A DNA stretch of 64,000 bases from assembly GCA_009917555.1 (NCBI GenBank), contig QZDX01000001.1, positions 62,001-126,000 of the forward strand, written 5' to 3'. Under the pieces are notes generated by a model. That model was given only the letters and a program-made list of their open reading frames with translations, was not told the DNA's origin and did not search any database. Of this stretch, positions 45,345-54,766 are shown piece by piece. Both the position numbers and the translations under genes were made by a program. The stretch's first letter is position 1. Each line of letters begins with the position of its first letter. Source of the DNA: a bacterium 1XD21-13. Its GTDB lineage: Bacteria; Bacillota; Clostridia; Lachnospirales; Lachnospiraceae.

Positions 45345-46655
45345 CTATCCCACATAATTGCGGGGATTTACATAAGCTCCGTTCTTAATCACACCAAAAT
45401 GCAGGTGCGGCCCCGTAGAAAAGCCTGTGGAGCCTACTGCGGCAATGCTCTGTCCTGCGCTGACCACATCTCCCACGGAGACATAGAGTGCCGAGCAATG
45501 CATATATACGGTGGAAAGGCCATTTCCATGGGAGATTACTACATAGTTGCCCGCGGAACCACTGTAGGTTGACGTGGTCACTCTTCCCCCCGCTGCCGCC
45601 ACAATGGATGCCCCATGGGAAGCCCCAATATCAATGCCCTTGTGGTTGGTGGATGCTCCCGGAATCGGTTGTGGCCTTGGGCCAAATCCGCTGGTAATTC
45701 TTCGGCTGCTGGGACAGGGCCACACGAAGCCGGAGGCGCCGCCATCACCATCGTCAGCATTGGCATTGGCAAAGGCCGCGGCCGCGATCTGCTCCTCAAT
45801 CTGATTGAGCAGCCTCTCCTGCTCCTCCAAGTCCTCCTTAAATTCCGCAGCATCACTGTTCTGGCTGTCTATTTGGGCCTGGTAGCTCTGAATCTCCGAG
45901 GTCTTCTTCTTAATCAGTGCGTCTACCGTATCCTTTTGCTCCTTAGCGGCCTCCGCCATCAGGTTTAGCTCCTCTTCCTCCGATTCCAGAACAGCCTTGG
46001 CTTCCGCCACTGCCTCCTTTTGGGCAATGTATTCATCCAGCATCTTTCGATCGTATTCAGACATGGCCTTTACATAGGTAGATTTATTGATAAAATCCGC
46101 AATGCTGTCAGCCGTCAAAAGCATTTCCAGATAGGACGGTGTTCCGTTCTCATATAAATACTGAATCCGAAGCTTCATGTCCTCATACTGCTGTTCTGCT
46201 ATCCGCTCCGCCTCATCAAGCTCTGCCTCCGCCTGAACAATCTCTTCCTTTTTCGCCTCAATGTCCTCATTCAGCTTCTCAATCTGTGTCGCAAGGGAGG
46301 CTGCCTCCTGGTCCAGCTTGGCAATGTAGCTTTTGAGATTGCTTTTGCTGATCTCCAGCTGTTCAATATTTTTCTTAACTTGATTTAAGTCCGATTTGAT
46401 ATCATTAATTTTATTTAAAGTATCCTTCTTCTGCTGCTCCAGCTCGTCCGTATCCACCTTCTGAGAGGGCTCCTCCTTAGAATCTTCCTCTTCCTTGGAT
46501 TCCTCTTTTGAATCCTCCTTAGCTTCCTCCTCTGAGGATGAGCCTGTGGTAATCTCTGCCTCCGAAGCCCAGACTGACATTCCATCCAATCGCAGAACCG
46601 ATGTTAAAAAGAGCGCCGTCAAAAGCAAGATACTTATATATCGCTTTTTTCTCAT
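45345..46655 (-). CDS. EnvC-like M23 peptidase with coiled coil
   Basis: A 436-residue secreted protein. A signal peptide (about 1-31) and an acidic linker are followed by a long coiled coil (about 65-275). The C-terminal LytM/M23 endopeptidase (about 310-436) has the zinc ligands in H-K-G-I-D and H-L-H-F-G. Such proteins are activated or act directly under FtsEX control in septal peptidoglycan cleavage. The active-site His and Asp are present, so it is probably itself an enzyme, unlike EnvC of E. coli. Confidence 0.93.
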   Translation of the reverse strand: MRKKRYISILLLTALFLTSVLRLDGMSVWASEAEITTGSSSEEEAKEDSKEESKEEEDSKEEPSQKVDTDELEQQKKDTLNKINDIKSDLNQVKKNIEQLEISKSNLKSYIAKLDQEAASLATQIEKLNEDIEAKKEEIVQAEAELDEAERIAEQQYEDMKLRIQYLYENGTPSYLEMLLTADSIADFINKSTYVKAMSEYDRKMLDEYIAQKEAVAEAKAVLESEEEELNLMAEAAKEQKDTVDALIKKKTSEIQSYQAQIDSQNSDAAEFKEDLEEQERLLNQIEEQIAAAAFANANADDGDGGASGFVWPCPSSRRITSGFGPRPQPIPGASTNHKGIDIGASHGASIVAAAGGRVTTSTYSGSAGNYVVISHGNGLSTVYMHCSALYVSVGDVVSAGQSIAAVGSTGFSTGPHLHFGVIKNGAYVNPRNYVG

Positions 46656-46684
46656 TTTTTACATTCCTTTTTCTATCTTGGTTC

Positions 46685-47599
46685 TCAGACTCTCAAATGC
46701 TTCCGAATGGTCAAAAAGCTGCCAAAAAAGCCTATTCCCACACCCAGCGCAAGACCTACCGGCAGCAAGGTCTGAAACAGGGTATCTACCGGCATAAAGC
46801 GGATGAATCCGCTGAGGCTGTCAAACTGGCCTGACATATAGCCCATCAGCTTGGTATAAAGGAAATACAATATGGTTAAAGGAATAGCTCCTCCAATCAC
46901 TCCAATCAGAATACCCTCCACTACAAAGGGCGCCTTCACAAAGGAGTTGGTGGCACCTATGAGCTTCATAATGGCAATCTCTTCCTTCCGGACCGCAATT
47001 CCAATGGTGACCGTATTGCTGATCAAGAATACGGAAACACACAGAAGCAGAATGATAATAGCTACTGACACATAGCCTACCAAAAGATTGAAGCTGGTGA
47101 GAATGTCCGCCACCTCAACAGACTTATTAACCCTTCGAATTCCCTCCATGGATTCCAAATATTCTACCAGACTGCTCTGCCCCTCCACATCCTTCAGATA
47201 AATCTCATAGTGAGCCTGCTTAGCCAGGGGATTGTCATTGGCAAAGCCATCTGCCAGTTCGGGTGCTTCTGCAAAATAAATATATTTGTATGATTCCCAG
47301 GTTTCCTCGGCAGAGACAAAATTCGCTTCCTCCACCTCATCTCTGGCTCGAATCTTTGCCCCAATTTCATCCATGGCCGCCTGGTCCTGGGAAACCTCCT
47401 CGTCAAAGAAGACGCTGACGGATACGCCGCTCTCCACTTCCTTCACCATAAACTGAAAGTTCTTCACCACACAGAAGAAGAGGCCAAACAGAAAAATACA
47501 GATGGACATGGTGGCTACGGAGGCCAGCGAAAACATCTTATTTCTCCAAATATTTTTAAAGCCCTGCTTTAAGCAGTAGCCGATGGTGCTAATTCGCAT
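46685..47599 (-). CDS. ftsX: Cell-division ABC permease FtsX
   Basis: A 304-residue FtsX. A cytoplasmic start (M-R-I-S-T-I-G-Y) leads to a membrane segment at about 27-48, an extracellular domain to about 175, and three membrane segments at the C-terminus. It transmits ATP-driven movement of FtsE to a peptidoglycan hydrolase outside, most likely the adjacent M23 protein. It overlaps ftsE by 11 bases. The start at 47599 matches the family; the longer frame lies inside ftsE. Confidence 0.93.
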   Translation of the reverse strand: MRISTIGYCLKQGFKNIWRNKMFSLASVATMSICIFLFGLFFCVVKNFQFMVKEVESGVSVSVFFDEEVSQDQAAMDEIGAKIRARDEVEEANFVSAEETWESYKYIYFAEAPELADGFANDNPLAKQAHYEIYLKDVEGQSSLVEYLESMEGIRRVNKSVEVADILTSFNLLVGYVSVAIIILLLCVSVFLISNTVTIGIAVRKEEIAIMKLIGATNSFVKAPFVVEGILIGVIGGAIPLTILYFLYTKLMGYMSGQFDSLSGFIRFMPVDTLFQTLLPVGLALGVGIGFFGSFLTIRKHLRV

Positions 47600-48278
47600 G
47601 CTGTATGTACCCAGCCTTACGCTCGTCACTGATAATGACGCCTCTATGCATTGCAATGACCCGTTTTTTCATCTGATCCACGATCTCCTGGTTATGAGTT
47701 ACTACCACTACGGTGGTTCCTCTTTCGTTAATCGTCTCCAGGAGCTTCATAATCTCCTTGGAGTTCTTGGGGTCCAGATTTCCCGTAGGCTCGTCCGCCA
47801 AAAGAATATTTGGACGGTTCACCAAGGCTCTGGCAAGGGCAACTCTTTGCTGCTCACCACCTGAGAGCTGCTTTGGGTAGGATTTATACTTCTCCGCCAG
47901 GCCCACCAGCGACAGCATGGCAGGTACATTTTTGCGGATGTTCTTAGAGGGTGTAATCACCACTCTCTGGGCAAAGGCAATGTTCTCATACACGTTCCGA
48001 TCCTTTAAGAGACGGAAATCCTGAAATACAACCCCTATTTTCCGACGATATTTGGGAATCGCCCGCTGCTTCATTTTATTCAGATTGATTCCATTTACTT
48101 TGATGGTTCCGGAGGTTGGGTCCAGCTCCTTTAACAGAAGCTTGATTAATGTGGACTTTCCGGAGCCGCTATCTCCTACGATAAAGACAAACTCGCCCTT
48201 ATCAATGTGAAGACTAACGCCATTCAGGGCATGAATACCCGTAGAATAGGCTTTTGTCACATTCTCCAAATCGATCAT
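47589..48278 (-). CDS. ftsE: Cell-division ABC ATPase FtsE
   Basis: A 229-residue FtsE with Walker A G-D-S-G-S-G-K-S-T, signature L-S-G-G-E-Q-Q-R-V-A-L-A and Walker B I-L-L-A-D-E-P-T-G-N-L. It is coupled to ftsX by overlap and followed by the peptidase genes. Confidence 0.95.
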   Translation of the reverse strand: MIDLENVTKAYSTGIHALNGVSLHIDKGEFVFIVGDSGSGKSTLIKLLLKELDPTSGTIKVNGINLNKMKQRAIPKYRRKIGVVFQDFRLLKDRNVYENIAFAQRVVITPSKNIRKNVPAMLSLVGLAEKYKSYPKQLSGGEQQRVALARALVNRPNILLADEPTGNLDPKNSKEIMKLLETINERGTTVVVVTHNQEIVDQMKKRVIAMHRGVIISDERKAGYIQHAN

Positions 48279-48310
48279 TTTTTCTCTCCTCAGTAAGCTT
48301 CCTCTGACTT

Positions 48311-49399
48311 TTAATAGTCTATGGTCTCCATGTACTTCATATACTTCACAACCATCAGCGCAATCTTAAAGGTGATGGCATCCTCGAACACGCGCAGATC
48401 CAGACCGGTGCTCTTCTGGAGCTTATCCAGGCGGTATACCAAGGTGTTCCGGTGAATGTAAAGCTGTCTGGAAGTCTCGGAGACATTCAGGCTATTTTCA
48501 AAAAATTTGTTAATCGTGGTCAGTGTTTCTTCATCAAAGTCATCCGGAGACTTTCCGTCGAATATTTCCCGGATAAACATTTTGCACAGGGGGATGGGCA
48601 GCTGATAAATGAGGCGCCCGATTCCCAAGGTACTATATGCCACAATGTCCCTCTCGCCAAAGAAGATCTTTCCTACATCCAGCGCCATTCTGGCTTCCTT
48701 GTAGGAACGTGATACCTCCTTGATCTCGCCTACAATGGTTCCGTAAGCAATATGAACCTGTTCCTCTCCCTCGCCTGCCAGCAGATCCTTGATCACCTTA
48801 GCTGTCTTTGCAAGCTCGGGGTATCCCTCATTTTCTCCCAGCTCCTTGACCACGATGATGTTCTTCTCATCTACTGCAGTAATAAAATCCTTGGATTTGG
48901 TGCCGAACAGAGCGCGAAGGCTCTCTAAGGACGCCGTATCCTTTTCCCGCCCGGTCTCTATTACATAAACCGCACGGCGGACCTCCGCCTGAATATGAAG
49001 CTTCTTTGCCCTGTTATAGATATCCACCAAAAGCAGATTGTCAAGAAGCAGATTCTTGATAAAGTTATCCTTATCAAAGCGCTCCTTGTAGGCAATCAGC
49101 AAATTCTGAATCTGGAACACCGCAATCTTGCCGATCATGTAGGCATCCTCGCTGCCTCCGTTGATCAGAAGAATGTATTCCAGCTGATTCTCGTCAAAGA
49201 CCTTAAAAAACTGAAAGCCCTGTATCACCTGGCTGTCCGCCGGGGAATCGATAAATGCAAGGACCGAGCCCGTGTAGGTCTCCGCCTCCGGGAATGTGGA
49301 AGCAAGTACCTTTCCCTCCGTGTCAATGATGCAGAGGTCTATCCGGGTGATGCCCTTTAAACCCTCAATGGTATTCTGTAGTATCTGGTTTGAAATCAT
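48311..49399 (-). CDS. PucR/CdaR-type transcriptional regulator
   Basis: A 362-residue regulator. The N-terminal sugar-diacid-recognition-like region (about 5-135) and central GGDEF-like fold (about 140-260) precede a C-terminal PucR helix-turn-helix (L-N-V-S-E-T-S-R-Q-L-Y-I-H-R-N-T-L-V-Y-R). The effector is unknown. The ATG at 49399 follows AAGGAG. A 35-bp-spaced direct repeat ATATCGCC (49436 and 49471) with an internal GCCAGA/TCTGGC pair lies just upstream and could be an autoregulatory site. ftsE starts 32 bases downstream. Confidence 0.85.
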   Translation of the reverse strand: MISNQILQNTIEGLKGITRIDLCIIDTEGKVLASTFPEAETYTGSVLAFIDSPADSQVIQGFQFFKVFDENQLEYILLINGGSEDAYMIGKIAVFQIQNLLIAYKERFDKDNFIKNLLLDNLLLVDIYNRAKKLHIQAEVRRAVYVIETGREKDTASLESLRALFGTKSKDFITAVDEKNIIVVKELGENEGYPELAKTAKVIKDLLAGEGEEQVHIAYGTIVGEIKEVSRSYKEARMALDVGKIFFGERDIVAYSTLGIGRLIYQLPIPLCKMFIREIFDGKSPDDFDEETLTTINKFFENSLNVSETSRQLYIHRNTLVYRLDKLQKSTGLDLRVFEDAITFKIALMVVKYMKYMETIDY

Positions 49400-49540
49400 A
49401 GTCTTACCTGCTCCTTTTTGCTCGTCTTTTTGTGCATATCGCCAGATTTTTGCTTTTGATTTTTCTGGCAATATCGCCTATAGAATTACCCCTTATTATG
49501 TAAAAATAAAAATACCTGATTTATATACTAATGCAAAATT

Positions 49541-49588
49541 ACAAAAAAGAAAAGAGGAAATACAAAAAAATTTATGCATTTCCTCGAC
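49541..49588 (-). terminator. Terminator after yitT-like gene
   Basis: GAGGAAAT (49554-49561) pairs with ATTTCCTC (49578-49585), followed on the minus strand by TTTTCTTTTTTG. Confidence 0.75.
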
Positions 49589-49646
49589 TTTTTGGGAATT
49601 TTTTCAAAAAAATCTCCTATACATTGTTCACAAAAGAAATTATTTC

Positions 49647-50513
49647 CTATTTCGTCTCGATAAACCCTTCTCCCAGAACTTCCCGCACATCGGAGACAAT
49701 CACAAAGGCATCCGGGTCTAAGGCCAGGGTCAGCTCCTTGAGACGGACGATCTCTTTTCGGGACACGACACAAAAAAGCATGTTTTTCTCCTGTCCGGAA
49801 TACATACCTCTTGCGGAGAGGCCGGTGACGCCGCGGCTCAAATCGTCCATCAGTATCTGAGCCAGCTCGTCGGGCCTTTGGGTGATGATAAATGCAGCCT
49901 TGGAAAACTTTAAACCCTCGATGATGCCGTCGGATACCTTAGATACCAGGTAGATGGAGATGACTGCGTAAAGCGCCATCTGAATACTGAAGAGGTAAGC
50001 TCCGGCCAGGACGATGACGGCATCTATGACCTGCATGATATCGGCGATGCTGTAGTGCCGCCAAAAATGCTGGACGATGGCTGCTATAAGATCGGTTCCG
50101 CCTGTGGTGGCCTGGCTCAGGAATACGAGGCCGATGCCCACTCCCATTACTACGCCTCCGTAGAGAGCGGTCAGCAGTAAATCACCCTCTGCCAAGGGGA
50201 TGACCGGAAGAATACCCAGCCAGAAGGAAAGCATGACTGTTCCAAACAGGGTTTTTACAATGTAGTTCCAGCCTTTTAAGCGGATGGCTATGAGGAATAC
50301 GGGAATGTTGAGAAGCAGGTTGGTTACGGCCAGGGGAATACCTCCCGGAACCATATCCTCTGTGAGCTGTTTTACAATGATGGCTAGGCCGGAAAAGCCT
50401 CCTGTAACAAAGCCGGAAGGGTCGTAGATGGAGGCTACGGCGAAGGCTATGAGGGCGGTTCCTGCCGCTATCATTAAATATTCTTTTATGATTGTCTGGC
50501 TTTTCTTTCCCAT
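49647..50513 (-). CDS. YitT family membrane protein
   Basis: A 288-residue membrane protein with five or six membrane segments (about 10-200) and a C-terminal DUF2179 ferredoxin-like domain (about 220-288). The family hallmark S-Q-A-T-T-G-G-T-D-L near residue 133 is present. The function is unknown; homologues are common in Firmicutes. It is a single gene, divergent from the next one. Confidence 0.9.
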   Translation of the reverse strand: MGKKSQTIIKEYLMIAAGTALIAFAVASIYDPSGFVTGGFSGLAIIVKQLTEDMVPGGIPLAVTNLLLNIPVFLIAIRLKGWNYIVKTLFGTVMLSFWLGILPVIPLAEGDLLLTALYGGVVMGVGIGLVFLSQATTGGTDLIAAIVQHFWRHYSIADIMQVIDAVIVLAGAYLFSIQMALYAVISIYLVSKVSDGIIEGLKFSKAAFIITQRPDELAQILMDDLSRGVTGLSARGMYSGQEKNMLFCVVSRKEIVRLKELTLALDPDAFVIVSDVREVLGEGFIETK

Positions 50514-50644
50514 GGTTGTCTATTCCTTTCGTTTTTTTGTTTACTATTATTTTTTATGGTTGTATTTGTATTATTCAATGTGGGTATATTCCTGTCTTTT
50601 TTTGCATAGGTTATAGCAATCGAATTGTATGGGAGGGGCTTCTC

Positions 50645-51163
50645 TTGAGCTCAAAAACGAAAATTGTGGTTCTCCGTATGAAGGAATTGATCTATACCGG
50701 TATCTTTGTTGCTTTGGGTATTATTTTGATCCTTCTTCTGGTGTTTATGTTTGCTCCTAAGGACAGCAAACCGGCTTCCACTGATACTTCTGATAAATAT
50801 GTGCCTGGTGTGTATACTTCTTCGATTATGCTGAATGGCAACGCTGTGGATATTGCTGTTACGGTGGATAAGAATACGATTACTTCTATTCAGATGGTGA
50901 ATATGAGCGAGGTGGTTACGACGATGTATCCTCTTATGGAGCCGGCTCTTGACAATCTGGCGGAGCAGATTATTGCTTCTCAGTCTCTTGATCATATTAC
51001 ATATCCGGAGGAAAATCAATATACTTCGCTTGTGATTTTGGATGCGGTGGAGAGGGCGCTTGAGAAGGCGGGGGTGCCTGAGGATGAAACGGAGGTTCGG
51101 AAAGAATCGGAGGATACAAATGGGAAGAAAAGTGAGGGTTCTTCTAAGCTTGTTGAAGAATAA
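50645..51163 (+). CDS. Membrane-anchored FMN-binding-like protein
   Basis: A 172-residue protein. The TTG start at 50645 has GGAGGGG six bases upstream and is preferred over the ATG at 50678. One membrane segment (about 15-35) is followed by an external domain resembling FMN_bind (G-V-Y-T-S...V-D-I-A-V-T-V-D-K-N...Y-T-S-L-V-I-L-D-A-V-E-R-A-L). The S-G-A-T flavin-attachment motif is replaced by P-E-E-N-Q-Y-T-S, so covalent FMN is doubtful. The C-terminus is charged. Codon use here is visibly richer in T-ending codons than nearby genes. Confidence 0.7.
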   Translation: MSSKTKIVVLRMKELIYTGIFVALGIILILLLVFMFAPKDSKPASTDTSDKYVPGVYTSSIMLNGNAVDIAVTVDKNTITSIQMVNMSEVVTTMYPLMEPALDNLAEQIIASQSLDHITYPEENQYTSLVILDAVERALEKAGVPEDETEVRKESEDTNGKKSEGSSKLVEE

Positions 51164-51180
51164 TTGATAATAATACGGAC

Positions 51181-51271
51181 GGGACAGCAAGGAGCTTTGG
51201 CAGCCGACATTTCCATATCTGTGTTCGCATGGTTCACGTACACTCCGGCTGCCAAAGCTCCTGGCTGTCCC
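51181..51271. terminator. Large inverted repeat between convergent genes
   Basis: A 26-base arm (51181-51206) pairs with 51246-51271 with one mismatch around a 39-base loop. It separates the plus-strand FMN-like gene and the minus-strand adaptor gene. No T-run follows on either side, so it may be a terminator or a different palindromic element. Confidence 0.6.
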
Positions 51272-51300
51272 TGATATTGTTGCCGGTAGATGGCTTGCTT

Positions 51301-52953
51301 TTATTCTTTGTAGCGGACGATGGTTCGATCTGCCAAGGCTTCTGTGGTGCTTGTGATTACTTCGGTTTCGTTGTCTATGATGCCTTCTTCTAGGGCTGCG
51401 TATTTGTCGTTTTGGTCTAGGACGTTTACGTAGACTAGCTCGGCGGCCAGCTCGGGGCCCAGGATTCCGGATCTTTCTTTTAGGATGTATACGAAGGTTC
51501 TTCCGTTTTGGTCGGTGTAGAGGGCCTCCAGAGGGATGCAGCATTTGAAGATGTCGGTTTGGGTTTCGGTGTAGAATTCTCCGCTTTGGCCCAGGGTGCC
51601 TACTCCTTGGGGGAGAAAGATGATGGCTTCGAAGAGCTCTGGGTTGGCTTCGCTTGCTGCTACGTAGTCTACGGTTACGGATTCGCTGGATTTTCCCATG
51701 GACAGGGTGGCCGTGTCGCCCTGGTTTACGTATTTTTTCTGGTCTCTTGTGAGGGTCAGGTGGAATTCCAGGGGGCTTTCCAGGTCGGCGTATACGATGG
51801 CTGCGCCGTCGGGGATACGCTCGCCGGGGCTTACCTGGATTCGGGTGACGATTCCGTCGGATTTGGGGTATATGCCTCCGCCTGTGCGGAGGATTTCCTG
51901 GTATTTTTCCAGCTTTTCTTTGAGGACGGACAGCTCCAAGCGGTTGATGGCCAGACTGTTGTCTATGGCGGAGGCTTTCTGGGTATCGTCCAGGTGGCGT
52001 TTTGCGTCCAGCAGTGCGTCATCACGGTTTTTTCTGGCGTCTGACAGGCTGCGCTCGGCAGCTCCTACGCCGGCTTCCAGGGAGCTCTTTTTTTCTTCCC
52101 AGGCAGCTTTTTCCGCATCTTCTGTGCTGTAGTCGGGCTTAGGCACTGGGGAAGCAATGTGCTCTTCATATTTTGCTTTTGCTGCTGTCAATTTGTCCTT
52201 TGCTTCTTGCGCTTTTTCTTCGGCTTGCAGAAGCTCCTGGGACAGGGCCAGATCTTTATCCGGAGCAGAATCCAGCTTTGCTTTTAACTCTTCCACTTTT
52301 TTGTCTGCTTCATTTTTTTCTTTTTCTGCTTCTGCCAATGCCCGTTTGAGTTCTTTCTCTTTTTTTGCCCATGCATCATACTCTGCCTGGGCTTTTTTTC
52401 GTTCTTCCTCTGAGGTCCCTCCGGTAACCGGGTTCTGTTTTAGGCTTTCCAGGGCGTCCTGGGCTCCTTTTAGATCTTCTTTTGCCTGGTCTACTTTGTC
52501 TTGTGCGCTTTCTGCTGTGCGGTCGTAGTCTTCTCTTGCCCGGTCCTGGTCGGTCTTTTTCTCGTTTGCGGCCAGGCTGCTGTTCTGTTCCTGCTCCTGG
52601 ATGGTTAAGGACAGCTTTTTGATGTTCATTTCCTGCTCTCGGATCTGCTCTTCTAAATCGGCCATGTCGATTTCAAACAGGAGGGTTTCTGTGGTGACCC
52701 GGTCGCCTACGTGGGCATGGACGGTCTGGCAGCGCAGGCCGCTTAGGGTGTTGACGGCGTATTCCATGCCCTGCTGCACCAGTCCCTCTGCCTCTACCTT
52801 GTGAATGAGGGCAGTTCGCTCCGGCTTTTTTGTTGTGATCTGGGGAAGCCTGGAGGCGTATATCGCACGGGAAACTAAGGTGCAGAGAAACATGAGGCTT
52901 AGAAAAATGCCAAAGGCGATTCCGATTTTTTTCTGTTTTTTCCACATTTCCAT
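51301..52953 (-). CDS. HlyD-like membrane-fusion protein
   Basis: A 550-residue protein. A membrane anchor lies at about residues 11-32, then a first lipoyl-like half (T-L-S-G-L-R-C...V-G-D-R-V), a long charged coiled coil (about 95-360) and a second lipoyl half (S-D-G-I-V-T-R-I-Q-V-S-P-G-E). A beta-barrel region ends it. Such adaptors normally serve exporters. Here it follows two sugar-type permeases by 7 bases, which is unusual. Its neighbours carry the T/G-rich codon use also seen in this gene. Confidence 0.88.
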   Translation of the reverse strand: MEMWKKQKKIGIAFGIFLSLMFLCTLVSRAIYASRLPQITTKKPERTALIHKVEAEGLVQQGMEYAVNTLSGLRCQTVHAHVGDRVTTETLLFEIDMADLEEQIREQEMNIKKLSLTIQEQEQNSSLAANEKKTDQDRAREDYDRTAESAQDKVDQAKEDLKGAQDALESLKQNPVTGGTSEEERKKAQAEYDAWAKKEKELKRALAEAEKEKNEADKKVEELKAKLDSAPDKDLALSQELLQAEEKAQEAKDKLTAAKAKYEEHIASPVPKPDYSTEDAEKAAWEEKKSSLEAGVGAAERSLSDARKNRDDALLDAKRHLDDTQKASAIDNSLAINRLELSVLKEKLEKYQEILRTGGGIYPKSDGIVTRIQVSPGERIPDGAAIVYADLESPLEFHLTLTRDQKKYVNQGDTATLSMGKSSESVTVDYVAASEANPELFEAIIFLPQGVGTLGQSGEFYTETQTDIFKCCIPLEALYTDQNGRTFVYILKERSGILGPELAAELVYVNVLDQNDKYAALEEGIIDNETEVITSTTEALADRTIVRYKE

Positions 52954-52960
52954 TTTGAAA

Positions 52961-53872
52961 TCACTCCTTTAGGGCTGAGGCTACTATTCCACGTTCCAGG
53001 TATTCCTGGCCGATTAAAAATACGAACACGGGCGGTATCAGTGTGATGACGGAGGCCACAAAGGAATAGCCGGCCTGGTCAAGATGTATTTCCGGCAGAT
53101 ACAGGGACAGGGGCCACAGGCTTTTGTCCTCCAGAAATGCCAGGGGCTGCTCCATGAGGTTCCAGTATTCCAGAAAGCCCAGCACCATGGCTGACAGGAT
53201 TCCGTTGGAAGCCAGGGGCAGGCCGATCCGCCAGAAAATGGTCCACTCTCCGGCTCCGTCCACTCTGGCTGCGTCGATAATGCTCTCCGGCAGGGCACAG
53301 AAGCCCCGGTAAATCAAGAATACCGGAAAGGTGGAAAAGATTGCCGGAAGAATAATGGCCCCATGGGTGTTGACAAGATGCAGGCCGTCCAGCACCAGGT
53401 AGTTTGAGAGCATGGTTACCTGGAAAGGCATCAGCATCAGTACTACATACAGGGTGAACAGTATGTTCCGAAAGCGGAACCGGTACACCGCAAAGGCCCA
53501 TGCCGCCGGAACTGCCAGAAAGAGCTGGCCTGCCAGTACCAGGACTACGATTTTCATGGAGTTCCAGAATACTACAAAAAACTGAGGTGTGTAGAACAGC
53601 ACACGGGCATAATGTTCAAAGGTTGGATACCTGGGAAAGAATTTCCAGGCAATAAATTCTTCAGCTCCCGTAGTTAAGGGAGTCAGGCACTCAGCCAGCT
53701 CGTAGCGGCTGATGATGGTTCCGGACAGTACCAGGATGGCCGGAAGGAAAAAGAAGATCGCCAGTGAGAATAAGCAGATTTTTCTTATATTTGTTTGGAT
53801 TTGCCTTGCCGGACGAAGTCCGCCGGTCCGGGAGATAATCGTACTATGATTTGTATTGGCTTTTATCCGCAT
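52961..53872 (-). CDS. Sugar ABC transporter permease (MalG type)
   Basis: A 303-residue binding-protein-dependent permease with six membrane segments. The EAA loop reads D-A-A-R-V-D-G-A-G-E-W-T-I-F-W-R-I-G-L-P. It is the C-subunit type (MalG/AraQ). It pairs with the permease four bases upstream. The N-terminal 35 residues are a basic extension. Confidence 0.92.
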   Translation of the reverse strand: MRIKANTNHSTIISRTGGLRPARQIQTNIRKICLFSLAIFFFLPAILVLSGTIISRYELAECLTPLTTGAEEFIAWKFFPRYPTFEHYARVLFYTPQFFVVFWNSMKIVVLVLAGQLFLAVPAAWAFAVYRFRFRNILFTLYVVLMLMPFQVTMLSNYLVLDGLHLVNTHGAIILPAIFSTFPVFLIYRGFCALPESIIDAARVDGAGEWTIFWRIGLPLASNGILSAMVLGFLEYWNLMEQPLAFLEDKSLWPLSLYLPEIHLDQAGYSFVASVITLIPPVFVFLIGQEYLERGIVASALKE

Positions 53873-53876
53873 CTGC

Positions 53877-54761
53877 CTACGCCTCCTTTCCGTCCTGATC
53901 CCAGAACCTCTGCAGCAGTAAAATGAATAGAAACAGCACCGTTCCCACGCAGACTGCTGCGGCTGCCATTTTATCCAGCTCCAGGTTTACGAACCAGTTG
54001 TTGAACAGGTGCTGTAAAAGGTACATGCTCTCGTGGGGATAGGATCCTGCCACCAGGTATGCCTCTCGAAATACCTTAAAGGAATTCAGAAAGGACAGTA
54101 CTGTGATTGTGTAAAGGGTGCCTTTCAGGTTTGGAAATATGACCTGCCAGAAGCATTGCTGTTCGCTTGCCCCGTCCACCCGGGCTGCGTCCAGAATGTC
54201 TGTGGGGATGGAGAAGATTCCTGCCAGCCAGAGTACAATGGTGTAGCCGAGATTTTTCCACACGTAGCTGAATACCAGCACCCAAAAGGCTGCATTTGTG
54301 CTCATGTAATCCACAGGGCCGCTCTCCGGAATCAGATGGAGGCTGTTTAACAGAAGATTTAAAAAGCCCTGTTTGGAAAATACCATGCGCCAGACTAGGA
54401 CAATTGCCGCCGCGGGCATGGCCATGGGAAACAGGAAGCAGGATTTCAGGAACTGAATCTTTTGAAGCCTGCTGAGCTGTACTGCCAGGAACAGGCCCAA
54501 GCCGATGAGGACCGGGAGGCAGACCGCCGTAAAGCGCAGGGTGTTTTTCACAGCCAGAAGAAATGCCTGGTTTTTAAATATAAGCTGATAATTGTGAATG
54601 CCTACCCATTCCTGGGTCACGACGGTCAGAAATGACCGCCGGATTACATCCAGAAATGGCAGGCACACAAAGATCAGAACGCCGATTCCGCTTGGCAGCA
54701 AAAACCAAATCCAGGCGTTTCTGCTGCCAAAAAGCCTTTGCCTATTCTTCGTTGCCCTCAC
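53877..54761 (-). CDS. Sugar ABC transporter permease (MalF/UgpA type)
   Basis: A 294-residue permease with six membrane segments and EAA loop D-A-A-R-V-D-G-A-S-E-Q-Q-C-F-W-Q-V. The start codon is uncertain. The GTG at 54761 touches the AAGGAG that ends repeat element B, and no ATG lies nearby; an ACG eight bases after AAGGAG is in the same frame. An in-frame stop two codons upstream excludes a longer protein. No ATPase gene is adjacent, so a shared MsmX-like ATPase is assumed. Confidence 0.9.
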   Translation of the reverse strand: MRATKNRQRLFGSRNAWIWFLLPSGIGVLIFVCLPFLDVIRRSFLTVVTQEWVGIHNYQLIFKNQAFLLAVKNTLRFTAVCLPVLIGLGLFLAVQLSRLQKIQFLKSCFLFPMAMPAAAIVLVWRMVFSKQGFLNLLLNSLHLIPESGPVDYMSTNAAFWVLVFSYVWKNLGYTIVLWLAGIFSIPTDILDAARVDGASEQQCFWQVIFPNLKGTLYTITVLSFLNSFKVFREAYLVAGSYPHESMYLLQHLFNNWFVNLELDKMAAAAVCVGTVLFLFILLLQRFWDQDGKEA

Positions 54762-54766
54762 TCCTT

